DNA of 64,000 nt from Candidatus Poribacteria bacterium (GCA_012267415.1 JAAXGN010000153.1:62001-126000); one strand, 5' to 3'. Numbered from the stretch's first letter, positions 26,718 to 36,645 are shown. The notes: a model not told the origin generated them from the sequence alone. Made by a program: numbers and translations.

Positions 26718-27578
26718 ATGCTGAAAGGGGTTGGAGTAAGTATTTTTCTTTTTTATGTTTTCGTCTGCACTATTTCCGTAAAGGGAGAAGAAAAAGCAGT
26801 AAATTATTTTCCCGCAACTATAGGTAGTTATTGGGTCTACGAAGACCAAGACGGTAATGAACTAAAACGCACAGTGATAGAAGGAGAGGAGATCGCTGGA
26901 GAAACTTACCATGCATTTAGTTATGAACCTGAGATAGAAGACTGGGTTGATTTTAGTCGGTTTATTCATCCCGAACTGTTTAAACTGAGTGATAAAGGTA
27001 TTACGCTCAGTGTCAAAGAAGATGTAGAGAAAGCATTTCATGCCCGTCTGACTAAAGAGATGAAGATGTTCATTGATGTATTCAAAAATGAAACATCAAA
27101 TGTTGAGGCTGAACCCACGTACACTATCAAGGTAGAAGCAGAGAAGGATTTTATGCTATTGAATACACCTATAGACCTTAATGAGGAATGGAACACCTCA
27201 AAAATAAATGCATCCCTTACATTTGGTCTTACTCAAGGTGATTCGGTTACTATAGATTTTACGATTATAGAAACAGGGATTGTTAAGAGAAAAGAAACTG
27301 TTGAGACTTCAGCAGGAACTTTTGAGAACTGTTTAAAAGTTCAATTTCGGACTGAAACAGTGGCAACATTTGATCAAGATATAGAACCAGATGAGGTCGA
27401 CCCACCAGGAGAAACCGTGACGACAGTGTGGTTTGCTCCGAATGTTGGTATAGTAAAATATCATCAAGTGATGAATCACATGTTTTTGGAGTTAATCCCA
27501 GATGAGGAAGGGCTGCCTTTACCTAATGCACCTGAACCCAAAACATTAGAACTCAAAGAATACGAAATCAAGAAATAG
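26718..27578 (+). CDS. Secreted protein of unknown function, cluster paralog 4
   Basis: 286 residues. I chose the ATG at 26718 because GGAG lies six bases upstream; ATG at 26712 is also in frame. Signal peptide [20 protein letters not shown] is followed by the shared [36 protein letters not shown] and [13 protein letters not shown] blocks. It is closest to paralog 3. The next gene, hemB, starts 23 bases later, so the cluster may read through into heme genes, though no functional link is evident. Confidence 0.8.
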   Translation: MLKGVGVSIFLFYVFVCTISVKGEEKAVNYFPATIGSYWVYEDQDGNELKRTVIEGEEIAGETYHAFSYEPEIEDWVDFSRFIHPELFKLSDKGITLSVKEDVEKAFHARLTKEMKMFIDVFKNETSNVEAEPTYTIKVEAEKDFMLLNTPIDLNEEWNTSKINASLTFGLTQGDSVTIDFTIIETGIVKRKETVETSAGTFENCLKVQFRTETVATFDQDIEPDEVDPPGETVTTVWFAPNVGIVKYHQVMNHMFLELIPDEEGLPLPNAPEPKTLELKEYEIKK

Positions 27579-27601
27579 ATTCTAAAGACAACAATTACAA
27601 A

Positions 27602-28579
27602 ATGAGCGAATTTCCTATCTATCGTCCAAGACGATTGCGAGCCAATGAAAACTTAAGACGACTCGTCCGAGAAACACGTCTGTCGGTAGATGATCTCATC
27701 TACCCAATGTTCGTCGTTCATGGTGAGAATACAGCAACAAACATTTCATCAATGCCGGGATGTTACCAGTATTCTGTTGACAGACTCGTTGAAGCTGCAA
27801 AAGAATTGGCATCTCTGAGGATCCCAGGAACAATTCTGTTCGGCATACCAGAAAACAAGGACGAATTTGGATCAGAAGCATACTCGGATGACGGTATAAT
27901 TCAGCAGGCAGTTCGGGCAATTAAGGATGCTGTACCTGAATTACTCGTAATTACCGATGTATGTCTATGTGAATATACGGATCATGGACACTGTGGTATA
28001 GTAGAGAAGGGAGAAGTACTAAACGACCCTACGCTCGATCTTTTGGCTAAAGAGAGTCTATCGCATGTTCGTGCTGGAGCAGACATGATCGCACCGTCAG
28101 ACATGATGGACGGTCGTATTGGTGTAATTCGCGATGCTTTAGACGAAGAAGGTTATGATGCTATTCCGATTATGGCGTACTCAGCGAAGTATTCATCCGC
28201 GTTTTATGGACCCTTTCGTGAAGCTGCAGAATCTGCTCCACAATTTGGAGATCGCCGCACATACCAGATGGACCCACCGAATGCTGAGGAAGCGTTACGC
28301 GAAGTTGCATTAGATATTGACGAAGGTGCTGATATCGTTATGGTAAAACCTGCGCTTTCTTATCTGGATATAATTTATCAAGTAAAATCCGAATTTCAGA
28401 TGCCTGTTGCAGCATATAACGTCAGTGGTGAATATGCTATGATAAAGGCTGCAGCTCAGAATGGTTGGATTGACGAAGAACGCGTTGCAGTTGAGGTATT
28501 AACAAGTATCAAACGCGCAGGGGCTGACATTATCCTGACCTATTTCGCTAAGTCTGTTGCAGAATGGTTGGATAATTAG
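27602..28579 (+). CDS. hemB: Delta-aminolevulinic acid dehydratase (porphobilinogen synthase)
   Basis: Joins two 5-aminolevulinate molecules to form porphobilinogen in the tetrapyrrole pathway. At 325 residues it is full length. Zinc ligands are visible as Cys121, Cys123 and Cys131 in [14 protein letters not shown], and both Schiff-base lysines are present (Lys196 in YSAKYSS, Lys249 in MVKPAL). The family's [10 protein letters not shown] segment is intact. Cys at all three sites indicates the zinc-dependent type. The start has a weak ribosome binding site. It is followed by hemL, the previous pathway step. Confidence 0.96.
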   Translation: MSEFPIYRPRRLRANENLRRLVRETRLSVDDLIYPMFVVHGENTATNISSMPGCYQYSVDRLVEAAKELASLRIPGTILFGIPENKDEFGSEAYSDDGIIQQAVRAIKDAVPELLVITDVCLCEYTDHGHCGIVEKGEVLNDPTLDLLAKESLSHVRAGADMIAPSDMMDGRIGVIRDALDEEGYDAIPIMAYSAKYSSAFYGPFREAAESAPQFGDRRTYQMDPPNAEEALREVALDIDEGADIVMVKPALSYLDIIYQVKSEFQMPVAAYNVSGEYAMIKAAAQNGWIDEERVAVEVLTSIKRAGADIILTYFAKSVAEWLDN

Positions 28580-28672
28580 TACATACATTTTTCTATACTT
28601 ATATAGAACATGTATGCTAATATGTAGTGCATGAATATGAGTTAATAGAACAAAGAATATTGGAGGAGCGAA

Positions 28673-29965
28673 TTGCAAAGTAGCAGATCATTATCAGCGT
28701 GGAATAAATCACAACAGTATATACCGGGTGGCGTAAACAGTCCAGTACGTAATTTTAGTAAGGTTGAAGGACACCCACGTTTCATTGACCGCGGTCAAGG
28801 TTCTAAGATTTACGATATTGATGGAAATGAATACATAGATTATGTTGCATCTTGGGGACCCTTAGTATTGGGACATGCACATCCTGATGTTGTTACAGCA
28901 ATCAGTGCAGCTGCATCACGTGGCACAAGTTTCGGTGCACCTACAACCTTAGAAACCGAGCTTGCCGAAATAGTCGTCAATGCAGTCCCTTCAATTGAAA
29001 AAGTTAGGCTTGTCAATTCCGGTACTGAAGCAACGATGAGTGCTATACGCGTAGCACGTGGATATACAGGTCGCGATAAAATAGTCAAAATTGATGGGTG
29101 TTATCACGGTCATGTCGACTATCTGCTCGCAAAAGCGGGTTCTGGTGTTGCGACATTCGGTCTATCTGATAGTGGCGGCGTTCCAGAAGATTTCGCTAGA
29201 AACACACTTACTATCCCCTTTAATGATCCCAAAGCATTAAGAACAACCGTGGAAGCAAATCAAGACGAGATCGCTTGTCTCATACTTGAACCCATCATGG
29301 GAAACATGGGGATCATACCGCCCCATGATGGATACCTCAATGAAATCAGAGAAATTACGGAAGAAAACGGTATCGTACTCATCTTTGACGAGGTAATAAC
29401 CGGTTTTAGGGTTGCTTATGGTGGCGCGCAGACATACTTTGATGTTATACCAGATATGACGTGTTTAGGAAAGATAATCGGTGGAGGTTTACCTGTCGGT
29501 GCTTATGGTGGCAAACACGAGATAATGAAATACGTGGCTCCTGAAGGAGACGTCTATCAAGCTGGCACTTTATCTGGCAATCCGTTAGCTGTTACGGCTG
29601 GAATTACGACTTTAAATAACTTAGCAGAACAAGGTGTATATGAGAAACTCGAAGAAAAGGCATCGGCACTTGCAGAAGGACTTGCTGCTGCGACAAAAAA
29701 ACATAATATAGATGCATGGCATAGTCGTGTTGGTTCAATGTTAATGTTATATTTTACACCTGAAACTGTAACGAACGCAGACGGTGCAAGAACTGCGGAT
29801 ACAGATCGTTTCCGTCAATATTTCTGGGGGCTACTTGAAAACGGAATATATATTGCACCTTCCCAATTCGAAGCAGGTTTTGTCTCTTTAGTTCATACAG
29901 ATGAGGATATCAACGCTACCGTGAATGCTGCAAGCGAAGTTCTGTCAAAACTTCAAAACAGTTAG
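28673..29965 (+). CDS. hemL: Glutamate-1-semialdehyde 2,1-aminomutase (TTG start)
   Basis: A PLP enzyme that makes 5-aminolevulinate from glutamate-1-semialdehyde, so this organism uses the C5 route. The start is TTG at 28673 behind GGAGG. The family opening [10 protein letters not shown], the NSGTEA and [10 protein letters not shown] motifs and the PLP lysine Lys267 in [16 protein letters not shown] are all present. At 430 residues it is of normal length. It sits 93 bases after hemB and 12 bases before the prenyl synthase. hemA, the preceding step, is not in the window. Confidence 0.96.
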   Translation: MQSSRSLSAWNKSQQYIPGGVNSPVRNFSKVEGHPRFIDRGQGSKIYDIDGNEYIDYVASWGPLVLGHAHPDVVTAISAAASRGTSFGAPTTLETELAEIVVNAVPSIEKVRLVNSGTEATMSAIRVARGYTGRDKIVKIDGCYHGHVDYLLAKAGSGVATFGLSDSGGVPEDFARNTLTIPFNDPKALRTTVEANQDEIACLILEPIMGNMGIIPPHDGYLNEIREITEENGIVLIFDEVITGFRVAYGGAQTYFDVIPDMTCLGKIIGGGLPVGAYGGKHEIMKYVAPEGDVYQAGTLSGNPLAVTAGITTLNNLAEQGVYEKLEEKASALAEGLAAATKKHNIDAWHSRVGSMLMLYFTPETVTNADGARTADTDRFRQYFWGLLENGIYIAPSQFEAGFVSLVHTDEDINATVNAASEVLSKLQNS

Positions 29966-29977
29966 AAAAGGATATGA

Positions 29978-30958
29978 ATGACAAGTTTCAATCAGATAAT
30001 TGATGTAATCAAAGACGATCTTCAGGCAGTTGAGAATATTCTAACAGAGAATACTGCAAGCGAATACAGTTTTGTTGACATGGCAGTTCAGCATGTAGTT
30101 GAAGGTGGCGGTAAAAGACTTCGTCCGATTCTCGTTCTGCTATCTGCAAATGCAAGTGGATATAAAGGTCATGATGCGCATCTGCTCGCAGCGGTTGTTG
30201 AACTGATTCATGTTGCATCCCTTGTTCATGACGATGTACTGGATGAGGCAGCAATACGACGTGGACGGGAAACATTACAGACAAAATGGGGAAATAAAGT
30301 TGCTGTGCTTGTTGGAGATTACCTACATGCACGGGTACTCTCTATGCTTGTATCTCGCCGCGCAGATGATCCAGCAATGGAGATTCTTGCGGATACAACA
30401 CAGGCTATGTGTGAGGGAGAAGTCATTCACGCATACAAAAGCGGTGATTTTGATATCTCTGAATCAGAGTACCTAAAAATCATACATTTCAAAACGGGAA
30501 AGTTAATCGCTGCATCATGCACCCTTGGAGCAATACTCGGACAAAACAGACAAGAGCATATTAACGCATTCACATCTTATGGACAGCAGATCGGCACAGC
30601 GTTTCAAATTGTTGATGATCTCCTCGATTTTGTTTCAGACGCAGAAAAACTTGGCAAAAACGCTTTCGGTGATCTTCGCGAAGGAAAACTCACTTATCCT
30701 ATCATACACGCACGAAAAATGTGTGATGAAAATGAAAAACAGGAGCTCGAAACAGTGCTAAATCCTGATACTGAAGAAACAGAAGCAATCGCTTACGTTG
30801 AGACACTATTTGAGAAGTATAGTGTTGAATCACACTGTTTGGATGTTGCTCAAGAATATGCTGACTGTGCAAAGCACGCGCTAAAAGAAGTGCCTGACTC
30901 AGAAGCCAAAAACGCATTAAAAAACCTCGCAGATTATGTTGTGTCTCGTGATTCATGA
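29978..30958 (+). CDS. Polyprenyl diphosphate synthase (long-chain, IspB type)
   Basis: Extends allylic diphosphates with isopentenyl diphosphate, usually to make a quinone side chain. Both Asp-rich motifs are present: DDVLD at 85-89 with RRG after it, and DDLLD at 213-217. GGGKRLRP (43-50) binds IPP. The residues before the first motif are small or bulky in the pattern of long-chain enzymes (IHVASLVHDD). At 326 residues it is of normal length. The exact chain length cannot be read. It is in a run with heme and siroheme genes, and its stop overlaps the next possible ATG. Confidence 0.92.
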   Translation: MTSFNQIIDVIKDDLQAVENILTENTASEYSFVDMAVQHVVEGGGKRLRPILVLLSANASGYKGHDAHLLAAVVELIHVASLVHDDVLDEAAIRRGRETLQTKWGNKVAVLVGDYLHARVLSMLVSRRADDPAMEILADTTQAMCEGEVIHAYKSGDFDISESEYLKIIHFKTGKLIAASCTLGAILGQNRQEHINAFTSYGQQIGTAFQIVDDLLDFVSDAEKLGKNAFGDLREGKLTYPIIHARKMCDENEKQELETVLNPDTEETEAIAYVETLFEKYSVESHCLDVAQEYADCAKHALKEVPDSEAKNALKNLADYVVSRDS

Positions 30959-30999
30959 GTCTTTGGCATTGCCTTATAATTCATCTGATGTGGGTACCT

Positions 31000-32199
31000 A
31001 TGTTCTATCCTGTCCATCTAAATCTTCAGAATAGAAAATGTCTTGTCGTCGGGGGTGGTACTGTTGCCGAACGTAAAGCGGTCGCGATGCTCATCAGTGG
31101 CGGTGTCGTCACTGTCATCAGTCCAGATTCAACCGAATTATTAGATTTCCTCGCGGACAATGGAACAATACGATTAATAAGACGCGATTATAGAAATGGG
31201 GACACGGAAGGTTATTTCCTTGTATGTGCAGCAACCGACACTACAAGCATCAATACTAGCGTATATGAAGAAGCACATATAAAAAACAGAATCGCCTTAG
31301 TAAATGTTGTAGATGTGATACCACAGTGCACATTTGCTGCGGCATCAGTTGTCACGGATGGAGAGATAGTAATCAGTATTTCAACAAGTGGTAAGAGTCC
31401 TGCAACGAGCCGTAGAATTCGTGAGTATCTTGAAGAGAGATTAAACGTCGCATCGCTCTATACACTCGGATATGACTATGAACATGGTCAGGGGAAACCT
31501 GTTCCAATTGAAAACCAGAGACTACCCTATCCTGTTTATCTCCTCTTGCAGAATCGAAATTGTGTCGTGATAAACAGTGAAAACACTACGGAAATTGAAC
31601 AGCGAATTCAGTTATTGCAACGTTGTGGTGCAACTGTCAAGTGTCAAAATACGAACAGTGTGAACTTAGAAGAACTTGAAGATGCTTTCTTGGTGATCTC
31701 AGAAGATCATACTGCAATTGACCCCATAAGGAAGAATCTCGGAAGCTATATTTTTGAATGCCTTGACAGACCAGCTGCTGGAACGCACATCACACCCAAA
31801 CTAGTAATTGATGACAATCTCATTATTAGTATCTCAGCAAGAACACCTAAAGGATTAAAAACAGCGGAACGTCTCCATAAGAGTCTGGTACATCAGTTTG
31901 AAAACAGAGGTTACGGGAAATTCATAGACTTTCTCGGAACACTACGACCGAAAGTTCTCAAAACATTCTCAACTTCCAAAGAACGCGCAGACTATTTTGA
32001 AAACCTAATAGATTATGTAGGGATAGACAGGTCATTTAAAAATACCATTCCTGCTAAAGTGGATAACCTAACAGACACAACCGATACCTGCTGTCTTAGA
32101 CTGAAGCAATCTGATTGTCATGCCGAATGTCTTTTCAATTGGGTCCTTCAAGGTAAGCTAAATAAAGCGTCTGAACTCTCAGAAAGACTATTAATGTGA
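31000..32199 (+). CDS. Precorrin-2 dehydrogenase/siroheme synthase-like protein with a duplicated domain
   Basis: About 399 residues from the ATG at 31000, which gives the usual family start FYPVHLNLQNRKCLVVGGG; an ATG at 30955 overlapping the previous stop is also possible. Residues 1-150 are a complete CysG/Met8-type NAD domain: GGGTVAERK, CAATD, NVVD, CTFAAASVV and SISTSGKSPA. Residues 176-296 repeat the same order in worn form: PYPVYLLLQNRNCVVI, LVISEDHTAI, ECLDRPAAGTHITPKLV and IISISARTPKG. The second copy has lost the glycine-rich NAD loop. A helical tail (LGTLRPKVLKTF) ends the protein. The first copy should make sirohydrochlorin from precorrin-2; the second may be structural. Confidence 0.85.
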   Translation: MFYPVHLNLQNRKCLVVGGGTVAERKAVAMLISGGVVTVISPDSTELLDFLADNGTIRLIRRDYRNGDTEGYFLVCAATDTTSINTSVYEEAHIKNRIALVNVVDVIPQCTFAAASVVTDGEIVISISTSGKSPATSRRIREYLEERLNVASLYTLGYDYEHGQGKPVPIENQRLPYPVYLLLQNRNCVVINSENTTEIEQRIQLLQRCGATVKCQNTNSVNLEELEDAFLVISEDHTAIDPIRKNLGSYIFECLDRPAAGTHITPKLVIDDNLIISISARTPKGLKTAERLHKSLVHQFENRGYGKFIDFLGTLRPKVLKTFSTSKERADYFENLIDYVGIDRSFKNTIPAKVDNLTDTTDTCCLRLKQSDCHAECLFNWVLQGKLNKASELSERLLM

Positions 32200-32214
32200 A
32201 TTTGATAAACAAAA

Positions 32215-32240
32215 TGTAGGGGCGAGGTCCCCTCGCCCGT
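32215..32240 (+). repeat. GTAG-hairpin element, GC-rich stem
   Basis: TGTAG, then stem GGGCGAGG (32220-32227), loop TCC, stem CCTCGCCC (32231-32238), then GTT. It has the same layout as the other GTAG hairpins but an unrelated stem. It lies in the 90-base gap before the CcsA-like gene. Confidence 0.75.
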
Positions 32241-32289
32241 TGTGGCGTGTTTCATTAATTTTGAGGTTCACTATAATTGGTAAAACCCC

Positions 32290-33135
32290 ATGCAAATCCA
32301 TTTTCTCTTCCTCATTACCGTTTTAGTGTATTTAGCAGCAAGTATCTTCCACATACTTTACCTTGCTATTGACGAACGGTCTGAGGCACTAGCATTGCGT
32401 AAGACTATTTCACGTATCGCATATTACGGGACAATTCTGGGATTTGCTCTATTAACGCTATTCATAATATTGTGGTGGTCCCGAAGAGGACATTTTCCTA
32501 TGAGACACTGGACAGATTCCACATCGTTTTTTGCATGGGCAATTACATTAATATATTTAATCATCGTTAATCTAACGCAACTTCGAGCGATAGGCATCTT
32601 CGTCATGCCGCTTGCATTTATCATCATATTAATCTCATATAGTTTCTCACGAGATACATCGGCTATACCAGCAAATTTAGAAACATACTGGTTAGTTCCG
32701 CATGTCACGCTAATTCTACTTGCTTATGCATCATTTTTAACAGCATTTGGTTTCGGTTTACTCTATCTGATGGCGGAGAAGAAGATCCGTCAAAAAACAC
32801 ATACAGTATATAGCAACTTTCTCCCGTCATTAGGTGCTTCTGACGAACTCGGTTTCCGATGTACTATTCTTGGCGTACTCTTCTTAACTGTTGGTGTCGC
32901 GATTGGTGCACTCTGGACACAATACATAAAGGGTGTTGCATGGCAATGGTTTGATGCCAAAGTATTCTTCACCATTGTTACTTGGATCATCTATGTTGTA
33001 CAAGTCGGCATACGTCAACTCTGGGGATGGAGGGGTCGGAAAGCAGCATACTCAACAATCATCGGTTTCATTGCAGTGCTATGTACTTATGTTGGTGTTG
33101 AGGTGTTTTTTGATAGCGCACATACTTTCCGGTAG
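32290..33135 (+). CDS. Cytochrome c assembly protein, CcsA/HemX-like
   Basis: A 281-residue integral membrane protein with about eight hydrophobic helices. It resembles the CcsA/CcmC/HemX group that handles heme for cytochrome c maturation or, for HemX, tunes glutamyl-tRNA reductase. Histidines lie at PHVTLILLAY and in the first helix (SIFHILYL). GVAWQWFDAKVFFTIVTW sits where the WxWD-type heme-handling segment of CcsA is expected, but the full WGxxWxWD motif is not present, so HemX-like is the safer call. Its place beside hemB, hemL and the siroheme-type gene fits either role. Confidence 0.8.
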   Translation: MQIHFLFLITVLVYLAASIFHILYLAIDERSEALALRKTISRIAYYGTILGFALLTLFIILWWSRRGHFPMRHWTDSTSFFAWAITLIYLIIVNLTQLRAIGIFVMPLAFIIILISYSFSRDTSAIPANLETYWLVPHVTLILLAYASFLTAFGFGLLYLMAEKKIRQKTHTVYSNFLPSLGASDELGFRCTILGVLFLTVGVAIGALWTQYIKGVAWQWFDAKVFFTIVTWIIYVVQVGIRQLWGWRGRKAAYSTIIGFIAVLCTYVGVEVFFDSAHTFR

Positions 33136-33140
33136 TCGTT

Positions 33141-33722
33141 ATGCACAAAAAAATAAATAGACCTAATATCCAGATTATTGGTAATGACACACAAGCGGGG
33201 ACATACATACTGAAAATCCGACTTGCCGAATCCCAAAAAATGCAATTTGGACGTTTTAAAAGAGGAAAATATATTTATTTACCTGCAGGAGACTATACTT
33301 ATGTCGGTTCTGCACTGGCGGAAAAAGGCTCCACATCTTTAGCGCGGAGACTCGTGAGACATGCAACGCGATCTGGAAAGAAACAACCACACAAGATAAG
33401 AGAAGATATGATTTCGCATTTCTCTGAATGCAACTTAGGACCACAGAATCCTATTCCAATAAATGGTAAAAAACTATACTGGAACATTGACCATCTGTTA
33501 GATTTACAGTCTGCAGAGATTATAGACGTCTTGGCTATCCGATCAACAGCACGATTAGAAAACAGAATAGCAGAATTTGTTGAACACTACACTGACACAC
33601 AAATTGTTGAAAAGAGTTTAGGGGCAAATGACGCACCCAAGTATACACATGTAATGCAAGTGAGTCCTGACGAAAAATGGTGGGACACATTGACAAAGGA
33701 TCTTACCGATACATTCTGCTAG
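33141..33722 (+). CDS. DUF123 / GIY-YIG-like domain protein
   Basis: 193 residues, five bases after the previous gene. DUF123 features are GTYILKIRL, RFKRGKYIYLPAGDYTYVGSA, LARRLVRHAT, then KLYWNIDHLL, the place of the usual HWHIDYLL. This family is related to GIY-YIG nucleases and sometimes fused to endonuclease III, but its activity is not established. There is an insert of about 25 residues between the Arg-His helix and the WNIDHLL strand compared with short members. The C-terminal part is poorly conserved. Confidence 0.75.
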   Translation: MHKKINRPNIQIIGNDTQAGTYILKIRLAESQKMQFGRFKRGKYIYLPAGDYTYVGSALAEKGSTSLARRLVRHATRSGKKQPHKIREDMISHFSECNLGPQNPIPINGKKLYWNIDHLLDLQSAEIIDVLAIRSTARLENRIAEFVEHYTDTQIVEKSLGANDAPKYTHVMQVSPDEKWWDTLTKDLTDTFC

Positions 33723-33746
33723 GTAAATCCATAGAAAGGACGAATT

Positions 33747-35183
33747 ATGGCACAATCACCGAATATACTCTTCCTCCTAACTGACCAACAAAGATACGAT
33801 TCATTGGGTTGCAATGGTGCTCCCGTCTGTCAAACACCTGCACTTGACAGCATCGCAGCAACAGGCATGCGATTCACGAAAGCATACACGCCAATTGCAC
33901 TCTGCTCACCTGCCCGCGGTTCCCTACTAACAGGACTATATCCCCACAATCACGGCCAGCTTTCAAACATGGGGAATTTCAATGGAGTCTTCAGTGATCA
34001 GATACTTGATAAACCCGCCTATCCGCAGCTACTGAAATCGGCAGGTTATAACGTTGCGAATGTTGGAAAATGGCATCTCGCTAAACAAGGGGATACTGAG
34101 TTCTGGGGTTACGACAAGTGGCATCCTTACAGTGAATGGCATGAATGGTTAAGAGACGATGGTATTGATTTCCGAATTGACCGGGATGCTGTTCAGCCTT
34201 ATGAATGGGGTGGAGACGCACCATTCTATGGTAGACTGCCACTACCTGTTGAGCGGACAATGGAAGCATGGACTGCAGATAAGACGATTGAATTAATAGA
34301 AGGATATAAGAACGCTGAACAACCCTTCATGATTGCTTCCAATTTCTTTGGCCCCCATTTCCCGTATGCTGTTCCAGAACCTTACGACACAATGTATGAT
34401 CCAGATTCGGTTGAGCGATGGGGGAACTTTGATGAACTCTTCATCAACAAACCGTTAATCCAGCAAAAAGAACTGCTACGATGGAATGCAAGCCACCTCA
34501 CTTGGACGGATTGGCAGAAAGTCATTGCTGCATATTGGGGATTCTGTACATTCATTGATGACCAAATCCAAAGGATATTAAATTGCCTTGAAGAGAATGG
34601 TATGGATGAAAATACTATCGTCATTTTCTCAACAGATCATGGAGATATGCTTGGTAGTCATAGATTGTTTAATAAAGGATTTCACATGTATGAGGAAACC
34701 CATCACATTCCACTTTTAATACGTTGGCACGGGGTAACTTCACCAGGCACAACATGTGATGAGTTTGTAAATCTTGTTGATCTTATGCCAACATTCTTGG
34801 AAATCGGGAATACGGAAACGCCAGGGAATTTAGATGGAAGGTCTATTGTACCACTACTTAAGGGAGAAACAGTGGACGATTGGTACGATGATGTGTTTGC
34901 AGAATTTCACGGATATGAACCCACACTTGCAACCGTTAGAATGGTGCGAACGGATTCTTGGAAATACGTCTACAATCCATATAGTGAGGACGAACTCTAC
35001 GATATGCAGAGTGATCCACATGAACTTCACAATCTCGCAACACATCTTGGATTCAAACACGTACTCCGACGTATGAAAGACCGGATGGTTAAGCGATTAC
35101 AAGATACAAGGGATAATATCGTCAACGAAGGTGGATGGCAAAGTAATTCGTTTGATCTGCTTATATCTGATAGAGAAAGATAA
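33747..35183 (+). CDS. Sulfatase with formylglycine-type active site
   Basis: 478 residues, no signal peptide, ATG behind GAAAGGACG. The nucleophile motif CSPAR (53-57) followed by LTG is canonical and would be converted to formylglycine by a separate enzyme that is not in the window. Other active-site parts are visible: Asp13 in LTDQQRYD, Lys108 and His110 in GKWHL, and Asp297-His298 in STDHGDMLG. The C-terminal part (LYDMQSDPHELHNLA) is typical. It cleaves sulfate esters; the substrate could be a sulfated sugar or polysaccharide, but the sequence does not say. In a cell without signal peptides on it, it would act in the cytoplasm. Confidence 0.93.
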   Translation: MAQSPNILFLLTDQQRYDSLGCNGAPVCQTPALDSIAATGMRFTKAYTPIALCSPARGSLLTGLYPHNHGQLSNMGNFNGVFSDQILDKPAYPQLLKSAGYNVANVGKWHLAKQGDTEFWGYDKWHPYSEWHEWLRDDGIDFRIDRDAVQPYEWGGDAPFYGRLPLPVERTMEAWTADKTIELIEGYKNAEQPFMIASNFFGPHFPYAVPEPYDTMYDPDSVERWGNFDELFINKPLIQQKELLRWNASHLTWTDWQKVIAAYWGFCTFIDDQIQRILNCLEENGMDENTIVIFSTDHGDMLGSHRLFNKGFHMYEETHHIPLLIRWHGVTSPGTTCDEFVNLVDLMPTFLEIGNTETPGNLDGRSIVPLLKGETVDDWYDDVFAEFHGYEPTLATVRMVRTDSWKYVYNPYSEDELYDMQSDPHELHNLATHLGFKHVLRRMKDRMVKRLQDTRDNIVNEGGWQSNSFDLLISDRER

Positions 35184-35188
35184 CCTAT

Positions 35189-35287
35189 GAAGCACGTGCT
35201 GAATAGGCAGCAGAACGTGCGAAGGCAGCAGAAGCTGAAATCGCACAACTCAGAGAGCAATTGGAACATTTACAAACACCCAGATAA
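35189..35287 (+). pseudogene. Remnant of a Uma2-family protein tail
   Basis: Just after the sulfatase stop, one frame reads EARAE, a TAG stop (35204-35206), then AAERAKAAEAEIAQLREQLE and HLQTPR to a TAA at 35285-35287. This is the Ala/Glu-rich coiled-coil tail seen on Uma2 endonucleases, as in the intact gene at 58931 (ATERAENAEAHVE...). There is no start or catalytic part, so it is a decayed 3' fragment. Confidence 0.65.
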
Positions 35288-35337
35288 AACAGAAACCAGT
35301 ATAGGGAATTTGGAAGGGACGCAGTCATTTTTCTGTT

Positions 35338-36177
35338 TCAGACTTTCTCTACAAAATCACACCCTTTCTGAAACCATTCCTTAAGTATAGTGTTTTCCGC
35401 ATAAGTCCGTTTCGCTTGTGAGCCTGTTGCCTGAGAAATGTCAATAGTCGCCGTAACGATCTCATCACCAAAAAATCCTGCTTCTTTAATCACATTTCCA
35501 TTCGGATGTATGATTTTGGAGTTTCCATGAGAGGATCCAGATGCTCTCAGGTCATCCGGATTGGCAGGTGTATTCGCCATTACCAAATAGATACCGTTTT
35601 CTGTTGCTCGCGAAATCGGCATCGCACGATATGCTGAGAGTTTATATTCTGACAACAACCCAGACTCACATGAGCAGAAAAAACAGATTTGTGCACCCTT
35701 TGCTGCCGGAAGTTTCACAAGTTCAGGATACCTTACATCATGACAAATGATGAAACAACAATGTATACCTACCAATTGCACAATTGGTAATTTCCCTCTA
35801 TTGTTGATACACCACTTCTCTCCTGCAAGAAAAATCTTACCATATCGGTATTTGAGAGTTCCAGACTGATCAAATATCGCTAAATCATTGTGCCAATGTT
35901 CACCGTCGTGATGAGCGGATCCTACGATAACTGCCATTTTATATTGACGCGCAGCTTCAGCAATCTGTCCCTCTGCTTCTTTAAATACTTGTGGAGATAT
36001 ATTCTCCCAATATCTTGTATCACAACAATACCCGAATAAACACCCTTCAGGAAAAGCTGCGATTTGTATCCCCAATTCTGCACAAATTTCAATTTGCTTC
36101 AAGACTTTTGAAGTACTTGTCATCACATCATTACTTGTAAGTAACTGACATGCTGCCACTTTCAACATTTTTTGCAT
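35338..36177 (-). CDS. Carbon-nitrogen hydrolase (nitrilase superfamily)
   Basis: A 279-residue amidase-type enzyme with the full Glu-Lys-Cys triad: Glu44 in FPEGCLFGY, Lys114 in YGKIFL and Cys145 in ICHDVRYPE. These proteins hydrolyse amides or carbamoyl groups. The specificity pocket does not match a named branch that I can call. No signal peptide. The stretch ISRATENGIYLVMANT after the triad is typical. It is convergent with the sulfatase and alone on its strand. Confidence 0.9.
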   Translation of the reverse strand: MQKMLKVAACQLLTSNDVMTSTSKVLKQIEICAELGIQIAAFPEGCLFGYCCDTRYWENISPQVFKEAEGQIAEAARQYKMAVIVGSAHHDGEHWHNDLAIFDQSGTLKYRYGKIFLAGEKWCINNRGKLPIVQLVGIHCCFIICHDVRYPELVKLPAAKGAQICFFCSCESGLLSEYKLSAYRAMPISRATENGIYLVMANTPANPDDLRASGSSHGNSKIIHPNGNVIKEAGFFGDEIVTATIDISQATGSQAKRTYAENTILKEWFQKGCDFVEKV

Positions 36178-36645
36178 TTGGATAGGCTCCCTCTACATTC
36201 TAATTGACTTGTAGGAGGCCAGTTCACATATTTCTGGCCGATTCCCGCCTATCATAGCGTTCAGTCGGGAATCGGAGTTCCCTCCTACAGGATTTTTGTA
36301 TTATTATTATTTTCAATGTTCATTATATCATAACGGCTTAGGTTTTTCTTTTATTTAACCCAAGTTGTTACCTAACTTTGGCGAACTGTTATCTGAACAA
36401 TTCAACGTTATGATAAGCTATCGTGGCGTTGTTTCATTATACACTCAAAAACAGTTGCATTCACAGACATTTGCAAGGTATAATTAAGTGAGTTTATATT
36501 CATCTTTAGTGAATTGTCTAAGTCCGTAGGATAAACTTTGACGGAAATTCTATACTTCTATTGACAATAATACATACTTATGACTGATATCTAATTTTAG
36601 TCTCAATGATGTCTTTGAAATTACATTACCGAGAGGAACAATCGA
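36178..36645. other. Intergenic region with two inverted-repeat elements
   Basis: About 470 bases with no gene. It holds the palindromic element at 36211-36288 and a 90-base segment (36326-36415) bounded by TATCATAACG and CGTTATGATA. TTGACA at 36562-36567 could be a -35 box for cysC, but no good -10 follows at the right spacing. Confidence 0.6.
36211..36288. repeat. Palindromic element with nested inverted repeats
   Basis: Outer arms GTAGGAGG (36211-36218) and CCTCCTAC (36281-36288). Inner arms CGATTCCCG (36239-36247) and CGGGAATCG (36266-36274). A further GGCCAG/CTGGCC pair lies between the left arms. No coding content. It resembles a non-autonomous mobile element and shares the GTAG start of the smaller hairpins. 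Confidence 0.75.

Noticed and set aside
36562..36590. cysC promoter with a perfect TTGACA
   Set aside because: No -10 box of reasonable quality lies 16-18 bases downstream, so I mention it only in the intergenic entry.
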